Shown: piece after piece, positions 47,993 to 56,804 of the stretch
Position numbering within the stretch: position 1 is the first letter of the stretch
Layout of the letters: each line of letters starts with the position of its first letter
Notes under the pieces: model-generated
Databases searched by the model: none
Seen by the model: only the letters and a program-made list of their open reading frames with translations
Told to the model about the DNA's origin: nothing
From: Bradyrhizobium sp. 164
GTDB taxonomy: Bacteria; Pseudomonadota; Alphaproteobacteria; Rhizobiales; Xanthobacteraceae
Reading direction: 5' to 3'
Length of the DNA stretch: 64,000 nt
NCBI RefSeq assembly: GCF_023073715.1
Contig: NZ_JADPKA010000110.1
Coordinates: 372,001 to 436,000, forward strand
Program-made: the position numbers and the translations under genes

Positions 47993-49870
47993 CTAGCCGC
48001 CGAGCCCCTGCAGCACGAGGCGGTTGAGCCTCGCCGCAAACGCCGCCGGATCTTCCGGCAATTCGCCATCCAGGATCTGCGCCTGTTCGAGCAGGAGGAG
48101 ACTGAGATCATCGACCACCTTCGAGCCCGCCTGCGCCTTGGTGATCGCGCCCACCATCGGATGGCGCAGATTGATCTCGAGGATCGGCTTGGTCTTCATG
48201 CCGCGATTCTGCTGCGCCAGGATGCGCTCCAGTTCGCGACTCGGACCCCGGCTGTCGGCGACGAGACACGAGGCCGAGCTGGTGAGCCGCGTCGAGGCCT
48301 TGACGTCGCTGACGCGCTCCCCGAGGGCGGCCTTGATCACCGCGATAGTGGCGGCTTCATCCGCCTCAGGCTCATCCTTTTTCGCCTCGTCCTTGTCGTC
48401 GACGCGCGGGATCAGGTCGAGGTTGAGATCGCCCTGGCTCAGCGATTTCAGCGGCTTGCCCTCGAATTCCGAGGGCATCGAGGTCCAGAAGGCATCGACG
48501 GGATCGGACAGCAGCAGCACCTCGATGCCGCGCGCGGTCGCGGCCTCAAGCCGCGGATTGGACTTCAACCGCTCGATGCTGTCGCCGACGAGATAGTAGA
48601 TCTCGGTCTGGTTCGACTTGAAATCGGCGATCACCTGCTTCAGCGACCGCTTCTCACCCGACGTCGTGGTAAAGCGCGACAGCGCCAGCAGCTTTTCACG
48701 ACGTTCGAAATCCTCGTAGATGCCTTCCTTCAGCACGGCGCCAAAGGCATCCCAGATCTTGGCGAAATTCTCCGGATCCTTCTCGGCGAGGCTTTCGAGC
48801 TCGGACACGACGCGAGTCGCCACGGCTTTGCGAATCTGCGCGAGCTGCGGATTGTTCTGGAGCATCTCGCGGGAGATGTTGAGCGGGAGATCCTCGCTGT
48901 CGACGACGCCGCGGATGAAGCGGAGATAGCCCGGCAACAGATCGGCATCATCGGTGATGAAGACGCGGCGGACGTAAAGCTTGACGCGGCCCTTGCGGTT
49001 CGGCTCGAACAGGTCGAACGGTTTCGTCGACGGCGCGAACAGCAGCACGGCGTAGGAATAACGGCCTTCGGCGCGGTAATGCAGCGTCACCGCGGGATCA
49101 TCGAAGGCGGAGGCGATCTGCTGATAGGCCTTCTTGTAGTCGTCTGCGGTCAGCTCGGATTTCGAGCGCTGCCACAGCGCGCTTGCCGAATTGATCTGGC
49201 GCGGCTCGCCCTCACCAGGCACGAGCTCGATGGGAAACAGGATGTTGTCGGAATAGGCACCGACGATGCGCTCGATCTCGTAGGTCTCGAGGTATTTTTT
49301 CGCGTCTTCCTTCAGGTGCAGGACGATCTCGGTGCCGCGCGCCACGCGTGCCGCGTCCTCGTCACTGGCACGGGCGATCTCGAACCCGGAGCCGCCGGAG
49401 GACGTCCAGCTCCAGACGTCACTCTCACCGGCACGGCGGCTGATCACGACGATCTTCTCGGCGACCATGAAGGCGGAATAGAAGCCGACACCGAACTGAC
49501 CGATCAGGCCAAGGCCGTCCTTGGCTTCCTTCAGCTTCGACACGAACGCCTTGGTGCCGGAGCGGGCGATGGTGCCGAGATGATCGATCAGCTCCTGTCG
49601 CTCCATGCCGATGCCATTGTCCGCCACCGTGAGCGTTCCGGCTGTCTTGTTCGGGATGATGCGGATCTTGAGCGCCTCGCCGTCACCCAGCAGCGCCGGA
49701 TTTGCGATCGCCTCGTAGCGCAGCTTGTCGCAGGCATCGGAGGCATTGGAAATGAGTTCGCGGAGGAAGATATCGGTTTCCGAATAAACGGAGTGCACCA
49801 TGAGGTGCAGCAGTTCGGAAACTTCGGCCTGGAAAGGCTGCGTATGCACAGCCGTATCTGACGTCGTCAT
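47993..49870 (-). CDS. htpG: HtpG chaperone (Hsp90)
   Basis: A 625-residue bacterial Hsp90. The GHKL ATP site is seen as ELISNASDACDKLRYE, VADNGIGM and GQFGVGFYSAFMVAEK in the first 130 residues; the middle domain and the C-terminal dimer domain follow at normal length. Assists folding of client proteins under stress. Start ATG 49870; a promoter-like site lies 35-60 bases upstream. Confidence 0.98.
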   Translation of the reverse strand: MTTSDTAVHTQPFQAEVSELLHLMVHSVYSETDIFLRELISNASDACDKLRYEAIANPALLGDGEALKIRIIPNKTAGTLTVADNGIGMERQELIDHLGTIARSGTKAFVSKLKEAKDGLGLIGQFGVGFYSAFMVAEKIVVISRRAGESDVWSWTSSGGSGFEIARASDEDAARVARGTEIVLHLKEDAKKYLETYEIERIVGAYSDNILFPIELVPGEGEPRQINSASALWQRSKSELTADDYKKAYQQIASAFDDPAVTLHYRAEGRYSYAVLLFAPSTKPFDLFEPNRKGRVKLYVRRVFITDDADLLPGYLRFIRGVVDSEDLPLNISREMLQNNPQLAQIRKAVATRVVSELESLAEKDPENFAKIWDAFGAVLKEGIYEDFERREKLLALSRFTTTSGEKRSLKQVIADFKSNQTEIYYLVGDSIERLKSNPRLEAATARGIEVLLLSDPVDAFWTSMPSEFEGKPLKSLSQGDLNLDLIPRVDDKDEAKKDEPEADEAATIAVIKAALGERVSDVKASTRLTSSASCLVADSRGPSRELERILAQQNRGMKTKPILEINLRHPMVGAITKAQAGSKVVDDLSLLLLEQAQILDGELPEDPAAFAARLNRLVLQGLGG

Positions 49871-49904
49871 GCGCTTACCCGGTCAAATCAAAGGGAGGAA
49901 CCCG

Positions 49905-49933
49905 GATATAGCGCGACGACACGGCGGATCAAG
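49905..49933 (-). promoter_or_regulatory. promoter of htpG, sigma70/sigma32-like
   Basis: On the minus strand CTTGATC, a spacer, then CTATATC. TTGATC and TATATC are 16 bases apart. It fits sigma70 and partly the RpoH pattern (CTTGAt, C-TATAT). Position suits a leader of about 30 bases. Confidence 0.5.
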
Positions 49934-49984
49934 AGGATGTGATGGGGCGCGGCAGAGCCTGCCTTGACTGGACGAATGCCCAGA

Positions 49985-50419
49985 TCAGGTCACGCAGCGG
50001 CCGGGCTGGAGCAGCTTGGCGATCTCGGTCAGAGAGCTGACCATCGGCTCGCAGGCGATCGTCGGCTTGCTGCGGGCCTTCTGCAGGGTCTGATTCTGGT
50101 TTTGGAGCAGCACCGGCGGCTTCGCATTGCCGGTCTCGATCACCGCCGGCACCCGCAGCAGCACCGACGTATCGGCAAGGTCATTCAGTCGCATCGACAC
50201 GGTTCGGGTCGGAACCGGTGCCGGTTTGATCTCGCCAAGGCGGTCGGCCTTGCCGGTTCGGTTGACGTTGTGGCTTGGCGCGTAGTTGGTGCTGTGACTG
50301 GGAATATCGGCGACCGCCTGCCAACGGTCGGCCAGATCGTGGCCGGAGGCCAATTGCACCGCGCCCAGCGTCGCGGCAATTGCGACGGCGCCTAAAAATG
50401 CCTTTTGAGTCTGTGACAT
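49985..50419 (-). CDS. exported protein of unknown function
   Basis: A 144-residue protein with an N-terminal hydrophobic signal (MSQTQKAFLGAVAIAATLGAVQLASG). The mature part has no recognised domain: DLADRWQAVADIPSH, PTRTVSMRLNDLADTSVLLRVPAV and a C-terminal CEPMVSSLTEIAKLLQPGRCVT with two Cys. The C-terminal pattern recurs in short Bradyrhizobium periplasmic proteins. Start ATG 50419 preceded by GAGGGA. Confidence 0.65.
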   Translation of the reverse strand: MSQTQKAFLGAVAIAATLGAVQLASGHDLADRWQAVADIPSHSTNYAPSHNVNRTGKADRLGEIKPAPVPTRTVSMRLNDLADTSVLLRVPAVIETGNAKPPVLLQNQNQTLQKARSKPTIACEPMVSSLTEIAKLLQPGRCVT

Positions 50420-50684
50420 GGCTGTCGATCCCTCGCCCCATGGCGATCGCGGGAACAACGCTGACCAAGGATCAGGGGTTCTCGGGCGTCACGATCACTT
50501 AACCGTGTGCGAAAAAGTCGCCGGCCGCGCAAAATATTTTGCAAGGCGTGGAACGACTTTCGCGGGCAGGAGTCGTCTCAGCAGCCGGCTATTCCCCCCT
50601 GCCCCATAAGCCGGCGACGTAGGGCGCGACTGTGGTGATGCCAGTCGCGCCTTACTTTTGTCTGGGGCTCACTTTTGCTTCGCG

Positions 50685-51284
50685 TTATTTGGCCATCCCC
50701 GCCAGCCAGTCCCGCCCTTCACCATAGAGCTTCTCGACTTCAGGCCCGGTGAGGCCCGGCATGTCGCGCTTGACCTTGTAGCCGATCAGCTCCTGCATGT
50801 AGGCGAGGTGGCGATAGCCTTCGGGAAGCGCGGCGAGCGCTTTCTGGTCGAGCTGAAGCGGCGCGGCGGGATCGACCGGATCGATCCGGTCCTTCTCGTA
50901 GATCGGCTGGCGGCGGACAATCCCCCATTCGCCCTGCCGCTTCTCCAGGAAATCGTAGAAGCGTCCGGTGCAGACGACGTCGCAGAGCACGTCGTGCACC
51001 AGGGCACGCTGCGAGATCGTCATCTTGGTTTGGGCGATGGCCCGGTCGCCCTCGAGGTCGATGCTGGTGCCGCCGAGGAAATGCAGGATGCGCACGCCCT
51101 TGGCGAACCCCTCCTGGCTGACGCGCATGAAATCCCGCGCCGGCCCCTGAAACCAGGTGGCGGACATCCAGCCTTCATCATGCCAGACGGTGGCAAAGCG
51201 CTCCCAGTCGCCGGCGTCGCGCCACACCGCCCAGTTCTCGACGAGGTCGCGGATGGCGAGGCGATCGAGGAGTTGCTGGTCCAT
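50685..51284 (-). CDS. SnoaL/NTF2-like protein
   Basis: A 199-residue NTF2-fold protein (SnoaL_4 type). It starts LLDRLAIRDLVENWAVWRDAGDWERFATVWHDEGWMSATW, shown by LAIRDLVENWAVWRD and FATVWHDEGWM, with the later TKMTISQRALVHDVLCDVVCTGRFYDFLEKR strand series. The cone-shaped fold usually holds a steroid, polyketide or small-aromatic ligand; enzyme or binding role unknown. ATG at 51284 with GGAAG eight bases upstream. Confidence 0.82.
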   Translation of the reverse strand: MDQQLLDRLAIRDLVENWAVWRDAGDWERFATVWHDEGWMSATWFQGPARDFMRVSQEGFAKGVRILHFLGGTSIDLEGDRAIAQTKMTISQRALVHDVLCDVVCTGRFYDFLEKRQGEWGIVRRQPIYEKDRIDPVDPAAPLQLDQKALAALPEGYRHLAYMQELIGYKVKRDMPGLTGPEVEKLYGEGRDWLAGMAK

Positions 51285-51420
51285 GTGCACGCTTCCGAGG
51301 GAAGTCCGATGCACGAGGTATGAGCGGCCAATTCGACGCCCGTCAAGCCGTGGCATGCAAACACTGAGAATCCGGCGTGCCTTTGCAGCACGCCGGATCA
51401 ATCTTGCGCGGGAGCCTCTA

Positions 51421-52227
51421 TCAGGCCGCCGGCGCCTTTGGCGTGCGGTTGCGCGAATTGCGCTGGAAGAACAGCGCCTGGCTCGCCACCGCAGACACCA
51501 TCGCCGGCTGGAACGGTTTTGAGATCAGGAACGCGGGCTCGGGGCGCTCGCCTGTGAGGAATCGCTCGGGGTACGCGGTAATGAACACCACCGGCACCTC
51601 GAAGGTGCGGAGCAGCTCGTTGACGGCGTCCAGGCCGGACGAACCGTCGGCGAGCTGGATGTCGGCGAGGATCAGGCCGGGCCGCTTGTTCTTGGCCAGC
51701 GCCACCGCATCGGCATGGGTGCGCGCGACGCCGACGACGTTGTGGCCGAGATTCTTCACCAGGCTCTCGAGGTCCATGGCAATGAAGGTCTCGTCCTCGA
51801 TGATCAGCACGTCGGTGGCGATCTCGGCCGCCATCTCGCGTCCAGCAGCGTCCGCAAGCCGCCGCGTCTCGCTCACGTCGGTGCCGAGGATGAAGGCGAC
51901 TTCCTCTTCCGAAAAGCCCTCGAGCGAGAGCAGCAGGAAGGCCTGCCGTGGCAGGGGTGTGATGTTCGACAGCCGCCGCTCCGGCGGCATCGGCAGTGTC
52001 GTCACCTCGGCATCATCGTTGACGGAGACCGAATTCCAGATCTGGGTGAACAGCCGGAACAGGCCGGCGCGCGGCCCATGGCTTTCGTCGAGCACCGACG
52101 GATCGCCAAGCATGGCTTCCAACATGGCCGCGACATAGGCGTCACCGGAGGCCTGGCTGCCCGTCAGGGCGCGTGCATACCGGCGCAACAGCGGCAAGTG
52201 TTCAGCAACGAGCTGTGAACGGGACAT
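51421..52227 (-). CDS. phyR: PhyR general-stress response regulator
   Basis: A 268-residue regulator with the diagnostic order: N-terminal sigma-like domain (HLPLLRRYARALTGSQASGDAYVAAML; LSLEGFSEEEVAFIL), then a C-terminal receiver domain. The phosphorylated Asp is in LILADIQLADGSSG, Thr/Ser in VVFITAYPE and Lys in LISKPF. When phosphorylated, the sigma-like part binds NepR and frees EcfG. Start at 52227 after GGAG; an ATG five codons earlier is possible. It is divergent from nepR-ecfG with an EcfG-type promoter in the gap. No partner HWE/HisKA2 kinase lies within this window. Confidence 0.97.
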   Translation of the reverse strand: MSRSQLVAEHLPLLRRYARALTGSQASGDAYVAAMLEAMLGDPSVLDESHGPRAGLFRLFTQIWNSVSVNDDAEVTTLPMPPERRLSNITPLPRQAFLLLSLEGFSEEEVAFILGTDVSETRRLADAAGREMAAEIATDVLIIEDETFIAMDLESLVKNLGHNVVGVARTHADAVALAKNKRPGLILADIQLADGSSGLDAVNELLRTFEVPVVFITAYPERFLTGERPEPAFLISKPFQPAMVSAVASQALFFQRNSRNRTPKAPAA

Positions 52228-52315
52228 CCCCACTCCATTCATCTTCGGGCCAGCCTTGAGGTCACCCTTAGGTCAGGCGTTACGCGGGGGGCCCGGGTTC
52301 CCCTGCTCGGCTGTT

Positions 52316-52340
52316 TACGCCTCAGCTTCAGAAAAGTTCC
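52316..52340 (-). promoter_or_regulatory. EcfG-type promoter of phyR
   Basis: On the minus strand GGAAC (52340-52336), a 16-base spacer, then CGTA (52319-52316), close to the known EcfG consensus GGAAC-N16-18-CGTT. It implies auto-control of the stress circuit. Confidence 0.72.
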
Positions 52341-52349
52341 GCATTGCGC

Positions 52350-52374
52350 GGAACTTTTTCTCGCAGCTCGCATT
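52350..52374 (+). promoter_or_regulatory. EcfG-type promoter candidate of nepR-ecfG
   Basis: GGAAC (52350-52354), 16 bases, then CATT (52371-52374), one base off CGTT. The GGAAC is the mirror image of the phyR one inside an 11-base inverted repeat (52332-52342 and 52348-52358). Confidence 0.55.
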
Positions 52375-52456
52375 GTGCCTATCCAGGGAACGGCTCCCGG
52401 TTGAGAAAATTTCTCGATTTTACAGTCACTTAACTCGGGGAAACGTGGAACAGGTC

Positions 52457-52690
52457 ATGAAAGATCTCAAGTCTCAAGCCAGCAAAAGCACGACCCCCGG
52501 CAAGGGAGGGCTCACTCCGGAGATCCAATCCCGGATCGGGCATCAGCTGCGCGCCATGTACGACGATGTGGTGCGGCAGGGGGTTCCGGATCGGTTCGCT
52601 GAACTGATCAAGAAGCTTGATGCACAAGGAGCGACTTCCCAAGTGGAAAATGAGGGCGGATCCAACGACAACAGCAATGGGAGGGATTAA
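52457..52690 (+). CDS. nepR: NepR anti-sigma factor
   Basis: A 77-residue anti-sigma factor. The conserved core is SRIGHQLRAMYDDVVRQGVPDRFAELIKKLD (cited by IGHQLRAMYDDVV and VPDRFAELIKKLD), two short helices that clamp EcfG and are captured by phosphorylated PhyR. Its flanks are hydrophilic and disordered. ATG at 52457 with GGAACAGG upstream. Its TAA overlaps the ecfG ATG by one base (TAATG), so the two are coupled. Confidence 0.95.
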   Translation: MKDLKSQASKSTTPGKGGLTPEIQSRIGHQLRAMYDDVVRQGVPDRFAELIKKLDAQGATSQVENEGGSNDNSNGRD

Positions 52691-53238
52691 TGCCTCTCAC
52701 CGACTCCCTGCGTAACGACATCCTGGCGGCCGTGCCGAGTCTGCGCGCGTTCGCGATCTCGCTCAGCGGCAATGCGGACCGCGCTGACGATTTGGTGCAG
52801 GAGACACTGCTTCGCGCGCTCGCCAACATCGATTCGTTCCAGCCTGGCTCCAACCTGCCGGCGTGGTTGTTCACGATCCTGCGCAACCTGTTCCGCTCCG
52901 ACTATCGCAAGCGGCGGCGGGAGGTCGAGGACGCCGAAGGCAACTACGCCAAGACGCTGAAGACGCAACCGTCACAAAATGCGCATCTCGAGTTCGAGGA
53001 GTTTCGTACGGCGCTCGACAAGCTTCCACAGGACCAACGTGAAGCGCTGATCCTGGTCGGCGCCTCCGGCTTCTCCTACGAGGATGCGGCCTCGATCTGC
53101 GGCTGTGCCGTCGGCACCATCAAGAGCCGCGTCAACCGCGCCCGCTCGAAGCTCGCCGCGCTGCTCTATGTCGAGGGCGCCGAGGACTTTGGGCCCGACG
53201 AGACCGTGCGGGCCGTGATCGGCGGCAGCGGCGGCTGA
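52690..53238 (+). CDS. ecfG: ECF sigma factor EcfG, general stress response
   Basis: A 182-residue ECF15-group sigma factor. Sigma2 region: FAISLSGNADRADDLVQETLLRALANIDSF-type sequence (cited by ADDLVQETLLRAL), with NLPAWLFTILRNLFRSDYRKR; sigma4 region: LPQDQREALILVGASGFSYEDAA and GCAVGTIKSRVNRARSKL. It directs RNA polymerase to GGAAC-type promoters when freed from NepR. GGGAGGG lies before the ATG. A bidirectional terminator follows. Confidence 0.97.
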   Translation: MPLTDSLRNDILAAVPSLRAFAISLSGNADRADDLVQETLLRALANIDSFQPGSNLPAWLFTILRNLFRSDYRKRRREVEDAEGNYAKTLKTQPSQNAHLEFEEFRTALDKLPQDQREALILVGASGFSYEDAASICGCAVGTIKSRVNRARSKLAALLYVEGAEDFGPDETVRAVIGGSGG

Positions 53239-53263
53239 CGGCGGCGTCAACTGGGTGAGACAG

Positions 53264-53295
53264 ACAAAGGCGGCCGCTTCCGCGGCCGCCTTTGT
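53264..53295. terminator. bidirectional terminator between ecfG and the nitroreductase gene
   Basis: Perfect 14-base stem ACAAAGGCGGCCGC/GCGGCCGCCTTTGT with a TTCC loop. A/T-rich ends are short, so strength is moderate. Confidence 0.75.
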
Positions 53296-53328
53296 GCGTC
53301 GCCGATGGTGCCAAGCTCGCAGCGCCGA

Positions 53329-54027
53329 TCACTCGTCCACGAAGATCACGCTATCGGCCACACTCGCCCGCGAGGTGCGGTAGCTGTTGACCTTGTGCGC
53401 GTGGTCGGCATAGCCGAACGAGATGCCGCAGACGATCCGGCGATCGTCGGGCAGGCTGAAGTGGCGGCGGATCAGACCGGAATGGCGTGCCAGCGCCGCC
53501 TGCGGAATGGTGCCGAGCCCAAGCGCCTGCGCGGCCAGCATGAAGTTGGAGACATAGGCGCCGCAATCGATCGCGCCATAGATGCCGAGCGGCTCGTTGG
53601 TGTGAATGATCGCGACATGCGGCGCGCCGAAGAAATTGTAGTTCTCCAGTGCCTGCCTGGCATAGGCCGCCTTGTCGCCGCGGGCGATGCCGAGCGTGTT
53701 GTAGAGCTGAAAGCCGCTTTCGCGCCGGCGTTCGAGATAGACCCCGACATATTCGCGCGGCGGGGTGAAATCGTAATCGTCGCCAAGACCGCCGGAGGCT
53801 TCCGTGTAGATCGCCTGGCGAAAGCGCTCCTTGGCCGCGCCGCTGGCGATGACAACCTGCCAGGGCTGGCTGTTGCACCAGGACGCCGTGCGCTGCGCCG
53901 TCTTCAGCACGTGTTCGATCGTGGCGCGGTCGACTTCCTTGGGGAGGAAAGCGCGAACGGAGTAGCGCTCGTTGAGCAGCTCTTCAAGCACGCCGATGCG
54001 GTCGGTTTGTTTCACTTGTGCGTCCAT
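53329..54027 (-). CDS. nitroreductase family protein
   Basis: A 232-residue FMN-dependent nitroreductase-like enzyme. ERYSVRAFLPKEV at the start is the FMN-phosphate site, QRTASWCNSQPWQVVI follows, and AQALGLGTIPQAAL and FSLPDDRRIVCGISFGYAD lie near the end. It reduces nitro, quinone or other substrates with NAD(P)H. ATG 54027. Not obviously linked to the acyl-CoA cluster; a palindromic repeat separates them. Confidence 0.92.
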   Translation of the reverse strand: MDAQVKQTDRIGVLEELLNERYSVRAFLPKEVDRATIEHVLKTAQRTASWCNSQPWQVVIASGAAKERFRQAIYTEASGGLGDDYDFTPPREYVGVYLERRRESGFQLYNTLGIARGDKAAYARQALENYNFFGAPHVAIIHTNEPLGIYGAIDCGAYVSNFMLAAQALGLGTIPQAALARHSGLIRRHFSLPDDRRIVCGISFGYADHAHKVNSYRTSRASVADSVIFVDE

Positions 54028-54045
54028 GGATCAGCTCGCGTTGTC

Positions 54046-54146
54046 CTCGTAGGGTGGCAAAGGCGCGATAGCGCCCTGCCCACCGGCAAACTTACCCCTG
54101 AGCATCTGCATAGGGTGGGCACGCTTCGCTTGGCCCATCCTACGAG
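54046..54146. repeat. palindromic intergenic repeat (CTCGTAGGGTGG type)
   Basis: Outer arms CTCGTAGGGTGG and CCATCCTACGAG are inverted, with inner GGGTGGGCA-type hairpins. Another well-spread Bradyrhizobium-like intergenic element. Confidence 0.75.
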
Positions 54147-54164
54147 ATACCGCGAGGCGTGAGA

Positions 54165-55409
54165 TCACCGTCCCTTGGTCGGGATCTTGTTGTACGGCAC
54201 ATCCTTGTCGACGCGGATGTCGCCCGGCAGACCTAGCACCCGCTCGGCGATGATGTTGCGCAAAATCTCGTCGGTGCCGCCGGCGATGCGCATCGAGGGC
54301 GAGGACAGCAGCATTTGCTGGAACTGGCCCTGCACCGTCTCCTCGTCGCTGCCTGTCAGAACACCGGCTGCGCCCTGGAGGTCCATGGCGTAGGTCGCGA
54401 TGTCCTGGAGCATCATGCCCGAGACCAGCTTGCCGATCGAATTCTCCGGGCCCGGTCGCTCGCCCTTCGACAGCGCCGAGATCGCGCGGTAGCTGGTGTA
54501 TTTCAGCCCGCTCGCCTTCACGGCCCAACTGGCGAGCTTCGAACGCACGGCGGGATCGTCGATCGCAAGCCCGTCCTCCAGCATCAGATTCGAGCAGAAC
54601 TCGAATATCTCAGGCACGCCGGTTGCGAGCCGCGCACCGATCGACATGCGCTCGTTCATCAGCGTGGTCAGCGATACGCTCCAACCCTCGCCGACAGCGC
54701 CGAGGCGCTGGCTGTCGGGGATCACGACGTCGGTGAAATAGACCTCGTTGAACTCCTGCATGCCGTTGGCCTGCTTGATCGGGCGCACCTCGACGCCCGG
54801 GCTCTTCATGTCCAGGACGAACATGGTGAGGCCCTTGTGCTTCGGCACATTCGGATCGGTGCGCGTAATCAAGAGGCCGTAGTCGGAATAATGCGCGCCC
54901 GAGGTCCAGATCTTCTGGCCATTGACGACCCAGCTATCGCCCTTCTTCTCGGCACGGGTGCGGAGGCCCGCAACGTCGGAGCCGGCCGACGGCTCCGAGA
55001 AAAGCTGGCACCAGATCTCCTCGCCAGAGGCGAGCTTCGGCAAGTATCGGCGCTTGGCATCTTCGCTGCCGAAGGCCATCACAGTCGGGCCGCACATACC
55101 TTCACCGATCTGGAAAGGTTGCGTCAGCTTGCCGTAGACGCCCTCTTCCTGTTGCCAGATGACGCGTTCGATCGGCGTCGCGCCGCGGCCGCCATATTCC
55201 TTCGGCCAGTGCAGGCAGGCCCAGCCACCTTCGGCCTTCTTCTTCTGCCAGGCCTTGCCGACATCGACGATGTCTTGCTTGGCGAGGCGGATTCGGCCGA
55301 GCGAAGATTTTGATAACTCGGCATGGAGTTCCTTCGGCGCGTTGGCCTCGACCCATTTGCGCGCGGTCTCGCGGAATGCGGCCTCTTGCGGGGTGTCGTC
55401 GAAATTCAT
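54165..55409 (-). CDS. acyl-CoA dehydrogenase family protein, tandem copy A
   Basis: A 414-residue FAD enzyme. It starts MNFDDTPQEAAFRETARKWV, with LFSEPSAGSDVAGLRTRAEK (FAD/substrate site), WVNGQKIWTSGAHYSDYGLLITR and the ending GGTDEILRNIIAERVLGLPGD, where Glu of GGTDEI marks the C-terminal FAD-side signature. The catalytic base is probably a Glu in the middle part but I cannot place it without alignment. It is a clear paralogue of copy B next to it. Start 55409; the longer frame only extends through the intergenic repeat. Confidence 0.94.
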   Translation of the reverse strand: MNFDDTPQEAAFRETARKWVEANAPKELHAELSKSSLGRIRLAKQDIVDVGKAWQKKKAEGGWACLHWPKEYGGRGATPIERVIWQQEEGVYGKLTQPFQIGEGMCGPTVMAFGSEDAKRRYLPKLASGEEIWCQLFSEPSAGSDVAGLRTRAEKKGDSWVVNGQKIWTSGAHYSDYGLLITRTDPNVPKHKGLTMFVLDMKSPGVEVRPIKQANGMQEFNEVYFTDVVIPDSQRLGAVGEGWSVSLTTLMNERMSIGARLATGVPEIFEFCSNLMLEDGLAIDDPAVRSKLASWAVKASGLKYTSYRAISALSKGERPGPENSIGKLVSGMMLQDIATYAMDLQGAAGVLTGSDEETVQGQFQQMLLSSPSMRIAGGTDEILRNIIAERVLGLPGDIRVDKDVPYNKIPTKGR

Positions 55410-55430
55410 CTTCGAACTCTCCTCTCCCTG

Positions 55431-55538
55431 CCCCGGACGCTGCGCAGCGCAAAGCGGTGCGCTCTCGAGCCGGGGCCCATTGTAGCTCGGGGTCCCGGCG
55501 CGGCGGAGCGGCACTTCGTACCGCACCGCCTCCGGGAC
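55431..55538. repeat. palindromic intergenic repeat between the tandem dehydrogenases
   Basis: CCCCGGACGCTGCGCAGCGC...GAGCCGGGGCCC followed by GGTCCCGG...CCTCCGGGAC. Same class as 63845-63955. Confidence 0.75.
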
Positions 55539-55542
55539 ATGA

Positions 55543-56790
55543 TTAACCTCTTCCCTTTGTCGGGATCTTGTTGAACGGCACGTCCTTGTCGACACGGATG
55601 TCGCCCGGCAGGCCCAGCACCCGCTCGGCGATGATGTTGCGCATGATCTCGTCGGTGCCGCCTTCGACGCGCGTACCCGGTGCACGCAGCAGCATCGCCT
55701 GGAAGCGGCCCGCGACTTCGGCATCCTCTGGACCGCTGACGACACCAGCCGCACCTTGCAAGTCCAGCGCGTAGGTCGCGACGTCCTGGATCATCGAGCC
55801 TGCCACCAGCTTGCCGATGGAATTCTCCGGCCCCGGCCGCTCGCCCTTCGAGAGCGCCGAGATCGCGCGCATGCTGGTGTAGCGCAGGCCGCTCGCCTTC
55901 ACCGCCCAGTTCGCCAGCTTCGCGCGCACGGCGCGATCATCGATCGCAGGACCGTCGTCGAGCATCAGGCTGGAGCAATATTCGAACAGCTCCGGAAAGC
56001 CGGTCGAGACGCCTGCGCCGATCGACATGCGCTCGTTCATCAGCGTGGTCAGCGAGACATTCCAGCCGTCACCGACCTCGCCGAGGCGCTGGTGGTCGGG
56101 GATGCGGACATTCGTGAAATAGACCTCGTTGAAATCGGACGCGCCGCTCGCCTGCTTGATCGGCCTGACCTCGACGCCCGGGCTCTTCATGTCCAGGAAG
56201 AACATGGTGAGGCCCTTGTGCTTAGGCACGGTCGGATCGGTGCGGGTCAAGAGGATGCCGTAGTCGGAATAATGCGCGCCTGATGTCCAGATCTTCTGGC
56301 CGTTGATGACCCATTCATCGCCGTCCTTCTCCGCGCGAGTACGAAGCCCCGCGACGTCCGAGCCGCCGGCCGGCTCGGAGAAGAGCTGGCACCAGACCTT
56401 CTCGCCGGAAGCGAGCGGCGGCAGATAGGTGCGCTTATGTTCCTCGCGCGCAAATGCCATCATGGTCGGCCCGCACATGCCGTGGCCGATGATGAACATG
56501 TGGGAGAGCTTTCCGAACGGGCCCTCCTCCTGCTGCCAGATCACGCGCTCGATGGGCGATGAGCCGCGGCCGCCGTACTCCTTCGGCCAGTGCAGGCAGG
56601 CCCAGCCGGCATCGGCCTTCTTCTTTTGCCAGGCCTTTGCGACCTCGAGAATGTTCGCGTTCCTGAGCTGGGTGCGGCCGAGCGAGGACTTGCGCAGCTC
56701 TTCTTCGTATTGCTTGGGCGCGTTCGCATCAATCCATGCGCGGGCGGTGGCGCGGAATGCGGCCTCTTGCGGGGTGTCGTCGAAGTTCAT
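55543..56790 (-). CDS. acyl-CoA dehydrogenase family protein, tandem copy B
   Basis: A 415-residue paralogue of copy A, sharing MNFDDTPQEAAFR at the start, LFSEPAGGSDVAGLRTRAEK, INGQKIWTSGAHYSDYGILLTR and a near-identical ending VLGLPGDIRVDKDVPFNKIPTKGRG. The two likely oxidise related acyl-CoAs or form a heteromer, as in some bacterial steroid or dimethylsulphoniopropionate routes (inference). ATG 56790. Confidence 0.94.
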   Translation of the reverse strand: MNFDDTPQEAAFRATARAWIDANAPKQYEEELRKSSLGRTQLRNANILEVAKAWQKKKADAGWACLHWPKEYGGRGSSPIERVIWQQEEGPFGKLSHMFIIGHGMCGPTMMAFAREEHKRTYLPPLASGEKVWCQLFSEPAGGSDVAGLRTRAEKDGDEWVINGQKIWTSGAHYSDYGILLTRTDPTVPKHKGLTMFFLDMKSPGVEVRPIKQASGASDFNEVYFTNVRIPDHQRLGEVGDGWNVSLTTLMNERMSIGAGVSTGFPELFEYCSSLMLDDGPAIDDRAVRAKLANWAVKASGLRYTSMRAISALSKGERPGPENSIGKLVAGSMIQDVATYALDLQGAAGVVSGPEDAEVAGRFQAMLLRAPGTRVEGGTDEIMRNIIAERVLGLPGDIRVDKDVPFNKIPTKGRG

Positions 56791-56804
56791 GGCTCTTTCT
56801 CTCT

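Noticed and set aside
48161..49861. 566-codon frame antisense to htpG
   Set aside because: Mirror of htpG; long only because of GC-rich codon use.
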